Notes: generated by a model from the sequence alone, not told the origin. DNA of 64,000 nucleotides from Hibiscus mutabilis (GCA_019671005.1 CM033752.1:6200001-6264000), one strand, 5' to 3'; counted from the stretch's first letter, positions 8,461 through 23,400 are shown. Translations and numbers: made by a program.

Positions 8461-11400
8461 GTAACAGTAAAATCGGTTTTAGATTCTCAAGTTTTCGTGC
8501 GATTACTGTCATAGCTGTTGATGAAGTTGAAGATGTCGGTCTAGTCTAATGTGATTTTAGCTAAGCTCCCATTTTTACGAATCAACTTGCAGTATCTCAA
8601 GTAATTTGTTTTTATCTCTCAATTTTAACTAATAAAAGTAGTATCTGCTTTTTTTTAATGTAGTTTTCTGGAAGATTACGTACTTTGGGAAATCGATCCA
8701 AACTTAAATGGAGGAGCTCAAAACAGTATAGAGTTTTAACAGCGGATTAGATTTTAGATTATGATGAACCATGACTTAAGTCATCAACTTCTAGCGTTAG
8801 AATTTGATAAAGTGGACGGGAATGTACATTGCTGTTCATGTAGAAAACTCAGTCAGTTGAGAATGTTTAATGATGGTATCAGTCTTGTTACACAAGCTTC
8901 TTAAGATATTTGAATGTACTTTTTGATCGATAAATGGATGAAAAGAAAGTTCCCTGCCCATCGTATATGGCAGTTTTATATTAGTTCTGTTGAAAATTTG
9001 TAATGTTGAATGAATTTTGACATAATATATGTGCTGATCTAGAGGAACAACAACTTGATTCGTTAGTCATTTCCAAACAAATGAAATATCTGGCTGACAA
9101 TTCAAAAGTTGGTTAATCTAATACTTTTATCTACTCCTAGGTCTGGTTTATTTTTATTTGGAGACCATTAATGGATCCGGTTATGGTTTTTTGATGCGAT
9201 ACTTATTCTCGACTTTATTGATAAATAAGCTTCTATGTTATTAATTATTATGCAAGTTTTGTTGTCTCTCCTTGATCTGAAAAGATAGCTACGGATTAGG
9301 TGATTGCCAGGGGGAAGTTGGTCATGAAATTTAGAGTGAATAAAGCTTTTGGCTCTTTTCCCATGCATTCAAGTTTAATAAAAGAACTTTTTTGGAAATT
9401 CGAAACTTCTCTGGTCGTTTCTGATGTCTAAAATAATGATTGGTAACATGTGATGTCTTCAATGTGAGAATCTCTTTTGGGGTTAAAGGAGAATTATTTT
9501 GGGTCACATGTGGGCTTTATTACTTTAATATGTAGTGGTCTAGTATGCATTCTGGATTTTGTCTTTGCAATATCTTTTGTTTGATGCCGTTTGTCATTTT
9601 TACATTAATTTGGCAGCTTGCAAAAGAAGACTACTTGGAGTTGCGACAAGATGTTAGTGATCTGCAGGAGTATTCAAATGCTAAACTTGATCGAGTTACA
9701 CGTTACTTAGGTGTTCTTGCAGAAAAAACTCGTAAGCTAGGTAAGATATTAGATTTTGTGGCAGTTTGATTGGGTTACATGGATGAATTCTTTATGCTTC
9801 AGCTATTTTAGTGCTTGGTTTACATGTCTAATGGCTTATTACAAATACGCTTCTCTGGAGTTTGGTTTATTTGATCACCTTGCAATTTTTGGAAGTAACT
9901 GCACTACCCTGTCCCGTTGCCCGTGTTCTTTTGCTCATGAGAGGAATAAAGTTTTTAAGAAAATAGTTAAAGGTGCATTAGGTTGATCCCTTGTCCAAAA
10001 AAAACATAGAGCATAAAAATATGCTTTTAAAAGAAGCACTAAGAAAAATAAGGAGAGCAAAAGAAAAGAGTTGTTTGGTTAAAAACAGTGAAGAAAAAAG
10101 CATTTTCAATATTTCCTGCTTGAATATTGCAGGAGTTGTGTCACCCTTGTCTTAATACCTTTTGAGAGCTTCTAGCTAAAGAATGGAAATATAGCCACAA
10201 GGTGAGTTAGAATCTGATAAATAACATAATAAATGGTTGGTAATATGGATATGGTAATCAACCAACGCGTAATGAGGGTCTTCGGTTTGCCCACAGTTTT
10301 ATGCATTTGATGTTAATTGGTGTAGGTTTGTTTTGTTAGGTTTCTCCTCAATATTTTTTACTTTGATAGGATCATTTAAGGATTTGTATTCTGTTCGATG
10401 AAAAAAGAAAAAGTATGGAAAAAGCAAAGTGAAAAGCATTATGTCTTAAAAATATAGATGACCACAACTTGATAAAATATTTGTATACTCCAAATGGTTA
10501 TAGTGTTCCCCTTCTTCTCAAGATTCTGTTGATGCTGGGTTCTATTACTTCTATTGATGGTTATAAACTGTCTCTAAATATAATTGGCAGATCAATTTGC
10601 CATTGAAAGTGAGGCTAGAATATCTCCGTTGGTCAATGAGAAGAAAAGGTTGTTTAATGACTTATTGACAGCCAAAGGTACTTTTCAACTTTGTGCTTTC
10701 TGAATAATTTCTCCTTTCTTTCCTTCAGATTTTCTGATATTTACTAGCACATATTGTTTTAATATGCTTTTCATGTTTATGCTGAGTTAAACGACTATGA
10801 TAGTACTTTTCTTTGAGAAACAATATTATTTTTTTTAGGAAACATAAAGTTATTTTGTCGGACAAGGCCACTTTTTGAAGATGAAGGTCCTTCGATTGTT
10901 GAATTTCCTGATGAGTGTACTATTCGTATAAATACGGGCGACGATTCAATCTCCAACCCCAAAAAAGATTTTGAATTTGACAGAGTTTATGGACCTCATG
11001 TTGGACAAGGTTAGTACTGTCTTGTTTATTTATTTAAGAAAGAAGGAATTGACCAGAGTTTGTGAATCTGAATTACTTTCTTGTTGCTGGTAGTTTTTGT
11101 ACATGTTGGTTGAGACAAGTATTTATTGACACATTTCTTTGTAGCTGAGCTGTTCAGTGATGTTCAACCGTTTGTGCAATCAGCTATGGATGGGTATAAT
11201 GTTTCCATATTTGCTTATGGACAAACCCGGTCAGGAAAGACACACACCATGGTTGTTTCCCTATATTTTTCTCTCTATTTGTGTGTCATGTGCTCTTGCA
11301 CTATGTCTATTTATCTATCTATAAAATTAAAACTAGAATTGCTATGCGTTTCTTTTGGATGGATGGGTGAATTACCGTCTTATTAGGTAGTCTTCTTTGT

Positions 11401-14400
11401 TTCTTTTAATTTCATAATATGCTTGATGCTTTAATTTGATGGTCAAGATATCCATGCTTGCTAGTACTGGTACTCGCTTTCTCCCATAGAGCATCTTGTT
11501 TCACTGGTTGTGCTTTTTTTAGGCTTCTCAAATATATCGATCGCTTCTACTTCTTTCCATTTTTCTTATATTAAGAGTTTGGTGCATTTGGCTTGTCTGT
11601 CTGTATAATTAGAAATAGTCATTACTTTAGATGGGTTGATGGTTCATCATTATTCATATGATGACCCCTTCAAATCCCCCTCCCTCCTGATTGCTATTTT
11701 TTTTTCTTTCAAACTAAATGACCAGGATATTCAATTCCTGATTAGAGTTGTTAACTTTGATTAGAGAAGCACCTTACTTAATAGGAATTTTATGTCTATT
11801 CATGGCTAATATTGACCTATCTTTTGGCTTTGGTTATCTCAGGAAGGATCAAACCATGATCGTGGCTTATATGCTCGTTGTTTTGAGGAACTGTTTGATT
11901 TAGCCAACTCAGATTTAACTTCAACTTCCAAATTCAATTTTTCTGTCACAGCCTTTGGCCTCTATAATGAAAAGGTTTCTTAACTGTTCTCACTTTATTC
12001 TCACATTTTATTGGGTGTCTCAATCTCTCACTTTTGGTTTTGATTGTTGAATTTTCATTCCAATATGGTAATATGGAGGTGTACTAATGATGATCCCTCA
12101 AATGTCCATAGATGAGGGATTTGCTCTCAGAATCAGGGAGTACTTTACCAAAGATACGGTTGAAGTTACCAGAACCTTCTGTAGAACTTGTGCAGGACAA
12201 AGTTGATAACCCAGTGGACTTCTCTAAAGTCCTGAAAGCAGCGTTTCAAAGCTGGCAAAGTGACACATCAATGCTCAATGTTTCTCATTTGTACGGCTTA
12301 AATCCTGTATTTTCTAGCTCTCTTTTAGTATTAAATGCAAGGCATGCCATTAAATAAAGTTAAATGTAAGAAAATTGTATTTGTTCCTTTTATCTGAGAT
12401 GCCTAATCCTCTATAAGTAATACTTATTTGTACAAAATGTCTATTTGAGGAAATACATTTTGTCAGACCTATAATTAGGTTTTTCAGATTTATTAGTTGT
12501 ATGCGAGTATTTTGGTGGAGATACTGAAATACAATTTGATTATTCTATTTGTTTCTCAATTTACAGTAGTCTTTTATGGTGTTCGAACTGTGGGGATTTC
12601 TTTTGTTCCTTTTTCAGGATCATCACAGTGCACATATATTATAACAATCTGATCAGTGGAGAAAATTCATACAGCAAGCTCTCTCTTATTGACTTGGTTG
12701 GAAGTGACGGTCAAATTTTAGAAGAAGATAGCGGGGAGCGTGTTACAGACTTACTTCATGTCATGAAAACACTTTCGGCGTATGTCATCTTTACTATTAA
12801 TTTTCCTTTATTGGTATAATATTTTCTGCTTGCTTAATAAGTACGGAAAACTGCATGTGTTGAAGTTTCTGTGAGAAACAGAGTTTTACTGTACTTTATT
12901 TGTTATTATTCATTAGTGAAAGAGGGGTCTATTATATAGACTTTTACAGAGGTGTTTAACACCAAGTAGTTAACCTATAGGATAAGACTCTTATCCTTTA
13001 CAAAGATCAAATTTAAATTCAAACTACTAGTTAAGATTAAGTAAAGATAACATACAACTCCTACTCTATCTAAAACTCCTACAACACACGGTTATGCATA
13101 CTAACTAACACTCCCCTCAAACTGTGTATATGTTGTATATACCCAGTTTGGATGTGAACTCATCAAAAATAACTCTTGGAAGTGCCTTAGTAAAGATGTC
13201 ACTATCCGCTTCGTAGGAATATAGTTTAGCTGTGCAATACCACCATTCACTTTCTCATAGATAAAGTGCCTATCTATTTCAATGTGTTTGGTTCTGTCAT
13301 GTTGCAAAGGGATTCTTAGCAATACTCATTGCTTGATCGGGTCATCACTATAGATCTTGAACTCGGTCTTTTCATCCAACTCCAGCTCTTTGAGAAGCCT
13401 CCTTATCTACATTCCTTCACATATTCCAAGAGCTAATGCTCTAAATTCGCCTCAAAGACTACTCCTTGACACCACAACCGCTTTTTTTGCTTCTCCAAGT
13501 AACCAAGTTGCCCCAAACATAAGCACAATATCCACTAACTAACCTTCTATCGCTGAGCTCTCCCGCCGGCTTGAATCTGTGTATACCTTCACCGCTCGCA
13601 TGGGATTTTTCTTGAAAATTAGCCCAAAGACTGTGTGTGAATTTTAGGTACCTCGCACTCATTAATCGCCTCCAAATGTTCTTCTCGAGGATCACTCATG
13701 TGTTTGGCTTATAACACTCACCGAGTATGCAATGTCCGCCTTGTTAGAGAAAGATAAATAAGTTTTCCAACTAACCTTTGATAGGGTTCTTTGTTAACTG
13801 GATTACCACTTCTTCTTTTTGTTGAACTTCAACCACGGGTCCATGGGTGTCTCGGTACCGGCTTGCATCCAAGCATCCCGGTTTTACGTAAGAAGATCTA
13901 GGATGTACTTCCTTTGATTGATGACTAAACCTTCTCTTGACCTTCCTACTTCCATACCCAGAAAATACCTTAAACTCCCCAAGTCCTTTGTTTCAAATTC
14001 TCGGGCAAGAACAACCTTCAAATTTTCAATTTCTCTACTATCATCCCCTGTAATAATTATGTCATCAACATACACAATTAATAAGGTTATTTTACCAATT
14101 CTTGCAACCTTTCAACAGGTGTGATCACCGACTTTATTTGAATCCATTCTTTACCATAGCCTTTGCAAACCTCTCAAACCAGGCCTTTGGAGATTGCTTA
14201 AGTCCATACAAAGGATTTGTTGAGTTTGCACACCGTATTTCTAGTTGTTTTACCTTCTAGACCAGTGGTATTTGCATATATACTTCCTCCTCGAGCCTCC
14301 CATTGAGAAAGACATTTTTGATGTCTAGTTGGTGTAATTTCACCTTGTTTACAGCTATGGACAAGAAGATTCTAATAGTATTCAATTTAGCCACTGGTGC

Positions 14401-17400
14401 AAAGGTTTCTTGATAATCCACCCCATAGGATTGTGTAAAACCTTTAGCCACCAGCCTTGCCTTATACCTCTCAATGCTCCCATCTGAGTTGTACTTGATA
14501 GTGAAAACCCACTTGCATCCAACATCCCTTTTCCTCCTCGTAGATCTGTCAAACACCATGTCTCATTTTTCTCAAGTGCCCTTCTTCCTCGACAGCTTTC
14601 TTCCATTTGGGATTCTTCAAGGCCTCCTCCACTGTTTTAGGAATCTGCACACTGTTTAGGTTGGTTGTAAAGGCCTTAAAAGTGGGCTGAAGTTTACCAT
14701 AGGCAACAAATTTGTTAATTGGGTGCATAGTACATTTTCTTACTCCCTTTCTAATAGCAATAGGAAAGTCACCAAGGTCACTAGAATCTTGAGGAGCGAT
14801 GTTACCTTCAATCTCGGCAGAGTGGATTTAAGCCCTGGTTCAAAGAAGAAGAATGGACTTGAGTCCGGTTCTTGACAAGTGCTAGGCTGGTTATTTACTT
14901 CATTAGGGCTCTTCTTCTCCCCGGTATACACCTTAAATTGATCTGTCACGTTTGTGAATGCACGTAAGTAGGGGAAATTTGTGCTCTGACCCTAGGTCTT
15001 TGGAAGAGGTGTTGTACAAGGACTTGGTGATTTGTTGGTATGAGGAGAGTGCATTTACATCGGCATAGTGTTTTTTTACTCGTGGTTTCAGGGATAGGGT
15101 ATGAGAGGAATGTCCGTAGAGGAGAAATGATGGAAGGTGGAGGAACAAAGGGCTGAAATTCCTTATTTTTCTCCCCTTGAAGTCCAGTCCTCCTAAAATA
15201 TGGTTTATCCTCAAAGAAAGTGACATCAAAAGAGACATAGGTCTTTTTAGAAATAGGAGAATAGCATTTGTAACCCTTTTGACTAGAGGAATATCCTATA
15301 AACACACACCGATTGATTTAGGGTCCAACTTCTATTTTATCATGCACATGAACAAAAGTCATGCAGCCAAATACCTTAAGAGGAAGAACAGATGACAAAG
15401 GGTTTAAAGTGAGGAAAATGTTTGAATAAGACTTCATGTTACTTTGCAAAACCCAAGGTTTTGTTGGGCATTCTGTTGATAAGGTAGGTGGCGATAAGGC
15501 TTCCCCCAAAGATATTTAGGTGCTTTGGCTGAAAAAAAAGAGACCTCGTAACCTCTAGTAGATGTATGTTTTTTCTTTCGGCAACTCCATTTTGTTGTGG
15601 AGTGTTGACACAGGAAGTAAGATGGAAAATGCCTTTTTCCCGAAAATAACACCCAAGAGATTGACTAAGGTATTCACTCCCATTATCACTCCTCACAACC
15701 TTAATACGCTTGTCAAACTGATTTTCAATCATTTGATAGAAAGTTTTGAAAATTGACGCAACTTCCGCCTTTTCCCTCATTAAAAAAGTCCAAGTAGTCC
15801 TAGAATAGTCATCAATAAAGGTAATAAACCACCTAGACCCGTATATACGCTTCCGACCTTAGATGGACCCCAAATATCACCGTGGGATTATAAAAAAGGA
15901 GATGTGGGTGTAAATGAGGAAGGAGCATATGTTTGCCTGGTATGTTTAGCAATTTGACATACTTCACAATTAAAAGAATGAGGCTTTTTATTGCTAAATA
16001 ACTTGGGAAACAATTTTGAAAGATACACAAAATTTGGATGTCCTAGCCTAAGATGCCACAACATAATATCATCAGGGTTACTTAAAGAAGAAGATGAAGT
16101 CTTAAAACAACGTGAAACTGAAGAAATCAAAGGTGGTAATTCATCAAGGATATAGAGACCATTGGATAGCCTAGCACTGCCAATCACCTTCGAGCCCTGT
16201 TCCTGAAATACACACCCATTAATTCCAAAGTGAGCATCACATTTAGTATCTTGAACTAACTTACTAACTGATAACAAGTTGCAAGCAAGATTAGGAACAT
16301 ATAGCACATTAGGCAAAACCAGTTTATCACCCACTTGAATAGTGCCACTTCCTTTTACTTGGGACAGAGACCCATCTGCAACCTTGATGGAGGTTTTAGA
16401 GTTGCAATGGTTAAAGGTGCGAAATAGATGAAGGTTGCCTGCCATATGGTCAGAGGCACCAGAATCTATAATCCAGGATAGAGGATTAGAAGTGGCCAAA
16501 CAGGAAATTCTACCTTCACTAGCTGATAAGGCAGCTTGTGGAAGATTTGGAGGTGAGATGGCCAAAAACTGTTGAAGGTAATTGTTCCCATTTAGTTTAT
16601 AGGATGTGATTGGAGAAAGAGAGGCATCCGAGATCCAAATTCGGATGCATGAGGGTTATTTTGGGAACTAATTTCAGATGTGGTGGTTTCGAAAAAAGCC
16701 ATGGAAATTAAGCAAAGGAGAAACCGAGAGAGATAGGATCGGCTCCTAAACTGATACCATGTGAGAAACAGAGTTTTACTGTACTCTATTTGTTATTATT
16801 CATTAGTGAAAGAGGAGTCTATTATATAGAATTTTACACAGGTGTTTAACACCAAGTAGTTAACCTATAGGATAAGACTCTTATCCTTTACAAAGATCAA
16901 ATTTAAATTCAAACTACTAGTTAAGATAAAGTAAAGATAACTTACAACTCCTACAACACACGGTTATGCATACTAACTAACAGTTTCCTTAGTGCACTGC
17001 TACCTTGTATTTGAGAAGCTCATGAACTTAGAAAGTATGTTAAATGCATTCACACTAATTACTACTGAAACCTTTACCCTGAAAAAATTGACCAGCTTTT
17101 ACCCCTCTATGTCATCAGTTGACAAACTTGTTATTAACAAAGGTTGTTGTTGTACACTTAGAAATAATTGTCCATTTACTTTTGTTTATGGAATTTTTTT
17201 AACATTTTGTAACATAAATGAAGATGAAATAGCCACTTAGGGATGTTGAAAGTGCTTTTATACACCCCTTTTTTTTAATTACAAACTACCCATATTTCTG
17301 ATTTCACTCTTACCATTTTGCCCTGTGTTGTGTTTTGTGTTGCATGTGTAGGTTGGGAGATGTTTTGTCTGCTTTGACCTCAAAGAAAGATGATATTCCT

Positions 17401-20400
17401 TATGAAAATTCAATGCTTACCAATATACTTGCAGACTCACTGGGTATCATTCTGCTTCTTATAATGTGAAATTTACTGGCACTGATTGCATGTAATGCTT
17501 TTGTATTTGACTCTGCTTTTCATGTATAGTTGTTTATTTGAAAAAAATTTTTATGGATAAATCTGCCTGGCTATGATAGCATGTCTGCTTAAAGGAGAAT
17601 TTGTTGGTTTCATTGCCTTTTATTAGTGAAATAAAGGTGAACTTTAAAAGATAAGAATTAAGGGAAGGTATTACTGATGGATAGATATTCTCACTAATAA
17701 GGACAAAATATATAGTAATCTTCCCTAGCTTTTAAATATAATATAAGATTTGCTTTTATTTACAAGAGTTGCATGTATTACCTTTATATTATATGATAGC
17801 TATCGATTAAGCTCATCAGTATGATTTCATAGGGGTGAGTATTCGAACAAATCGAATGAAAAAATTCGAGTTAGTTGAGTTGATGAGTCACATTTTATCA
17901 TCCTAAATTTGATTTTTTTTTAATCAAGTAGAGTGAAATGAAATTTGAGTCGAATAAATTTGTTTGAGTTATATTAAAAAGTAGATCAATTTAAAATATT
18001 GACAATAAAATGATTACATTTCAAGTTAGAGCACATAAATTTAAGACCATATAAATTTGAAAACCCTTTTAAAGCGGAATAAGATACTTTGGTTTTAATA
18101 ATTTATTTGTTTAAGGCCCTGGATTAATCATTTTGGAACAATTTTAAAATTAGTTTCCACAGATTTTTAAATATTTTTTAAGAATTATATATTTTATTTT
18201 TTATTTTTATAAAACATTTGGTTTTTTTTATATTTCTTATTGATTTTTTTTTGTAATTTTTGTTGGGGGGGGGCAAATTTGTATATTTTTGAAGTTTTTG
18301 TCGATAAACAGAACAAGTAGAAGAGAAACAGAAAAGGTAGTTTTATGTTATTCAATAATTCTCACGTTAAAATTTACAACAGGTTTACAGTATATTTAAA
18401 GGCTATACAATAGGACTTTTAGTACATTTAGGAATCCTACTAACAGTAAACTTCTAATCCTAATCTCCTTGGGCGATAGACTCTAAGATAACTACTAATT
18501 TTACAATAAGTAAAACTCTAATACATTAAGTAAAACTCTAACACTTCTCAGTTAACTTACACTCCCCCCAAGCCAGAGAATATACATTGCATAATCCCTG
18601 CTTGAACAAGAATTTTTCGAAGCAGGCTTTTGCTAGATCTTTTGTAAGAACATCTGCCACTTGCTGTTTTGCAGGAACATAGGTTAAGGAAACTATTCCA
18701 CTTGTAAGTTTTTTTGCAATAAAATGTCTATCAATCTCAACATGTTTAGTCCTATCATGTTGATAGGATTCTTGGCTATCTGTATGGTGGACTGATTATC
18801 ACAGAACATTTCAAATTTCTCTTCTTGAGTCATCCCTAATTCCTTTAGTAGTTTCATAAGCCAAACTCCTAGAGCCAGAGCTCTGTATTAAGCTTCTGCA
18901 CTACTCCTTGATACAACAGCCTGCTTTTTGCTCTTCCAAGTCACTAAATTTCCCCAAACAAAAGAACAATAACCACTGGTTGACCTTCTATCTGTCAACT
19001 CACTTGCCCAACTTGAATCTGAATAAATCTTTACTATTATGTCAAGTGTCTTTTTGAACATTAAACCATGTCCAAGTGTACCCTTTAGATACCTCAAGAT
19101 TCTTGTAGCAACTTCCATGTGTTCTTGTCTTGGATCAGTCATATGCTGACTGATAACGTTCACTGGAAAAGCTATATCAGGTCTAGTTAGGGATAAATAA
19201 ATCAATTTTCCAACCAACCTTTGAATAATCCCTTGTCAACTTTAGGACTCAATTAATCTTTTCTAAACTTTAAGCCTGCATCCATATTGGTTTATAGCCC
19301 AACATCACTGCTCTGTAATTAGATCAAGAACATATTTTCTATGGTTAATTACTAGAACACTGCGTGATCTTGCTACCTCCATGCCTATGAAATATCTGAG
19401 CTTTCCTAGGTCTTTTATCTCAAACTCCTTGCTCAACAAAGCTTTCAAGTGGCTTATTTCTTCCTCATCATCCCCTGTCAAAATTATGTCATCCACATAT
19501 ACAATCAAAATGACCTTTTTGTTGTTAGAGCTTACCTTAGAGAACAGAGTATGATCTACCAAAGACTGCTTGTATCCACTTCCCAAAACAACCTTGGTGA
19601 ATCTGTCAAACCAAGCTCTAGGTGATTGTTTCAACCCATAGAGTGATTTGTCAAGCTTGCAAGCCTTCTGCTTAGTCTCTTTAGATTCTAAACTTGGAGG
19701 AATCTTAATGTATACCTCCTCTTCCAATTTCCCATTAAGAAAGGCATTCTTAATGTCGAGCTGATGAAGTTTCCAGTCACAATTAACAACCAAACTTAAT
19801 AGAACTCTTACAATGTTCAATTTAGCTACAGGGGCAAAGGTCTCATTGTAGTCTACTCCATAAGTTTGTGCAAAACCCTTGGCCACCAACCTTGCTTTCT
19901 ATCTGTGTACACTGCCATCAGAATTGTATTTAATGGCAAACACCCATTTGCATCCCACTGGTTTCTTGCCTTGTGGAAGATCTGTTATGGTCCAAGTACC
20001 ATTTTTTTCTAGTGCCTTAATTTCCTCTTCAATAGCTTTCTTCCACTTAGAATCTTTTAAGGCCTTCTCAATAGTATTTGGAATTTGTTCTCCACCTAAG
20101 CAAGCTGTAAAAGCCTTAAAAGAAGGCATTAGATTACCATATGCAACATATCTTTGAATAGGGTGTTTAGTACACTGCCTCACCCCTTTCCTTTTAGCAA
20201 TAGGTAGAAAATCAGGTTCAAGTAAATGAGAGGGAATTTCAACAATCTCATTACCTCCATTATCCTCACAAGCAGCTGGACTCAAGTCCAATTCTCGGCA
20301 GATGTTTGATTGCAAAACAACCTCTGGAATGACTTTTTTCTTTTTGGTATATACCTGCAATTGGTTAGGAGGCTGAACAATAGATTTAGGTGAAGTTTGG

Positions 20401-23400
20401 CGGATTGTAGGTGTAATAGTGGATGAAGAAGGCAAAGTTGTATTGTTAGGTGAGGGAGAAGCAGGTTTGAAAGAAGTCTGAGGCTTAAAAGAATTATCAA
20501 TAGGTACAAGAGTAGAAGGTAAATGAGGAGAACCTTGACTTTTAGGAGTCTGGAAAACATCGCAACTCTCCCCCCGAATTTGCAGCCGTAGGAAAGAAAG
20601 GTAACTGTTAAAAAAAGTGATCCAAACGGGGTAAAAAAATTTCGAGGAGGAGGATGATAACATTTGTAGTCCTTCTTAAGTGAAGAATACCCAACAAGAA
20701 CACATTTTAAAGCCCTAGGATCCAATTTAGAGCGAGAAGGATCAAAATTTCTTAGAAAGACTGTGCAACCAAACACCTTGAAAGGACGAACAGAGGATAT
20801 AGGTTTAAAATTAGGATAACTCTCTAAGAAAACATCTCTCGGAGTTCTAAAGGTCAAGACTTTGCTAGACATTCTGTTAATAAGATAGGTGGTTGTCAAC
20901 AAGGCTTCACCCCACAAATATTTAGGAACATTATTAGTAAACAATAAGGTTCGCGTAACTTCTAGCAAATGTCACACAAGAGCTAAGATTAACAATCCCT
21001 TTAGTATGGAAAAACTCTCCCAAAGAATTTGTGAAATATTCTCCCCCACTATCAGATTTAAGCATCTGTATTTTGCTGCCAAATTGATTAACAACCATGT
21101 TATAAAATCTCCCAAAGACAGAAGCAACTGCAGATTTTTCCTTGAGTAAATAGGTCCAAGTGATTATACTATGGTCATTGATAAAAGTCACAAGCCACCT
21201 ACTAACAGTAACATTTTTCACTTTAGAAGGACGCCAAACATCACTATGAATTAAGGTAGAGGGTTTTGAAGATTTATAAGTAGATGGTAAATATAAAGAC
21301 TTAGTCTGTTTCGCAAGAGGACATATATGACATTTAAAAGAATTAGGTTTGTTATTTTTAAATAAAGAAGGAAACAATTTCTAAAGGTAAGAAAAATTAG
21401 GGTGACCTAACCTAAAATGCCATAGCATAACAGAATCATCCTGTCCTAGAGAAGTAAAGCAGGAATAGGAATTGGAAAAACAGATTGTGGCTTGCCATAA
21501 AGAACATAGAGACCATTTTGCAAGCTAGCACTGCCAATTATCTTCCTCGAATCTAGTACATGCGAAAAAACCCAAAATCATTAAATCGTAAGGGAGCAGT
21601 TGAAAAATCCTTTGAAAGCTTGCTAACTGATAACAGATTACATGCAAGATTTGGCACAAACAACACATCCTCAACTACCAAATTTTCATTTAGAAAAATA
21701 GAACCAATCCCTTTGATGGGAGATAAGGATCCATCAGCAGTTTTAATTGAATTTGTAGAAGAGGAAGTTACAAATTTAAAAAACAACTCATTATCAGTCA
21801 TGTGATCAGGAGCTCCAGAATCTATGATCCATGCTGGTGCAGTCTTGTTGGAAACAAGAGCAGTAGGTAAAGAACTGCTCTTATTACCTTCATTCTCTAT
21901 TAGAGCTAGGTTCCCTTCACACGGGCTAACATCTCTGAAAAAACTGCCAAACTGACAGTATTTTTTGGTGAAGATTGCATCTCACTGAATGTCGATTGGT
22001 TCTCCATGAAGTAACAATTTTCAATAAGGATTGAATTAGACTGATACCATGTCGATAAACAAAACAAGTAGAAGAGAGACAAAAAAAGTATTTTTCTGTT
22101 ATTCAATAATTCTCACGTTAAAACTTACAACAGGTTTACAGTATATTTAAAGGCTATACAAGAGGACTTTTAGTACATTTAGTGTGAGAAAGGGGCTATG
22201 GTGGCCGAAGAAGATATCGCCGGTGAACAATGAACAATAAAATATGAAAAGCTAGAGTTTAACAATAGAACAGAAATAGTATTTTCAACAGAGAACAATG
22301 TGTTTCTCTTTATTTTCTCTTATTCTTCTTATTCAAATGTGTATAAGGTGAACCTTTAAATAGGCAATTACAAAGTTTTAGTATAGCTAAAACTATACTT
22401 TTATCTCTAATTTAAATAAGACTTTATCTCTAATTTAAAGAAGACAAATAAGACTTTATTTCTAATTTAAAGAAGACTTCTAGTAAATCTAAACTATTAG
22501 TTACTGACTTAGAAATAAACTCTAATTATATGGTTACAATCTACACTCCCCTCAAGTTGGTGAGTAAACGTAGTAGAGAACCAGCTTGGATCTTGGATGC
22601 GATGCCTTGTGCAAAAAAGAAGAAGAAAAAACCAACAATTTTATCTTTGCTGATTTTTTTTACAGCAACTCAAACTTCACGTGCTGTTACTTAGAGAAAA
22701 AATGCTCCCCTTCTTGAGAGTTTTTGATTTGATTGATGCATCAGTTGGAATATCAGGATTCTCCAGCATGCACTTCCTGACTACATTTCTGATGCGAAAG
22801 ATGTAGGCTGTGATGACAGGAATCTACACTCCCCTCAAGCTGGTAACTGCACATACTAAAAACTCAGCTTGGATCTTTGATGTAAATTCCTTTCCCTATC
22901 TTTTACAATCGATGACTAAGATAGAACCCAATAGTTTTTAAGGCTAAACTATAATCTTTCCCTATCTTTTACAATGGATGGCTAAGATAGAAACGGATAG
23001 TTTTTAAGGCTAAACTATAACCTTTCCCTATCTTTTACAATGGATGGCTAAGATAGAACCATTAAAAGAACACTACCAGACATCTTGTGATTGAATGGAG
23101 GTGAATATCAGAGGAAGTAATTAGGCATTCTTCACCGGACAGATCCGATGATTTGTTAGTAGCGGAAGAAAAATAGTTTCACGACCTTCGACGGCATTGG
23201 AAGAGAACCGGCGTCAAGATCGTCTGTGGCTCTGATACCATGTGAGAAAGGGGCCATGGTGGCCGAAGAAGATGAACACTGGTGAACAGTGAACAATAAA
23301 ATATGAAAAGCTAGAGTTTAACGATAGAACAAAAATAGTATTTTCAGCAGAGAACAATGTGTTTCTCTGTATTTTCTCTTATTCTTAAGGTGAGCCTTTA

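Larger units (their letters stand above)
12870..16982 (-). mobile_element. Copia element A (4.1 kb), antisense in intron 8, gag-deleted
   Basis: LTRs at 12870-13110 (241 bp) and 16760-16982 (223 bp), TGTGAG...TAACA, flanked by a perfect GTTTC duplication (12865-12869 and 16983-16987). CTGATACCA at 16751-16759 is the tRNA-Met PBS and CTCCCCTCAAA at 13111 the polypurine tract (both minus). The LTRs differ by about 6 substitutions in 223 aligned positions plus one 18-bp insertion in the left copy, so insertion is fairly recent. The interior keeps protease to RNase H, with frameshifts, but most of gag is deleted. The region 13310-14280 shows the CAG/CTG corruption described in the findings. Confidence 0.9.
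12780..17351 (+). other. KAC intron 8 (4.57 kb), carrying copia A
   Basis: Donor GTATGT, acceptor TGTAG. Ancestral intron sequence is only about 450 bp; copia element A with its TSD fills the rest. Confidence 0.85.

Noticed and set aside
22890..23065. CRISPR-like array
   Set aside because: Contiguous 66-bp tandem units without spacers, inside a plant LTR element.
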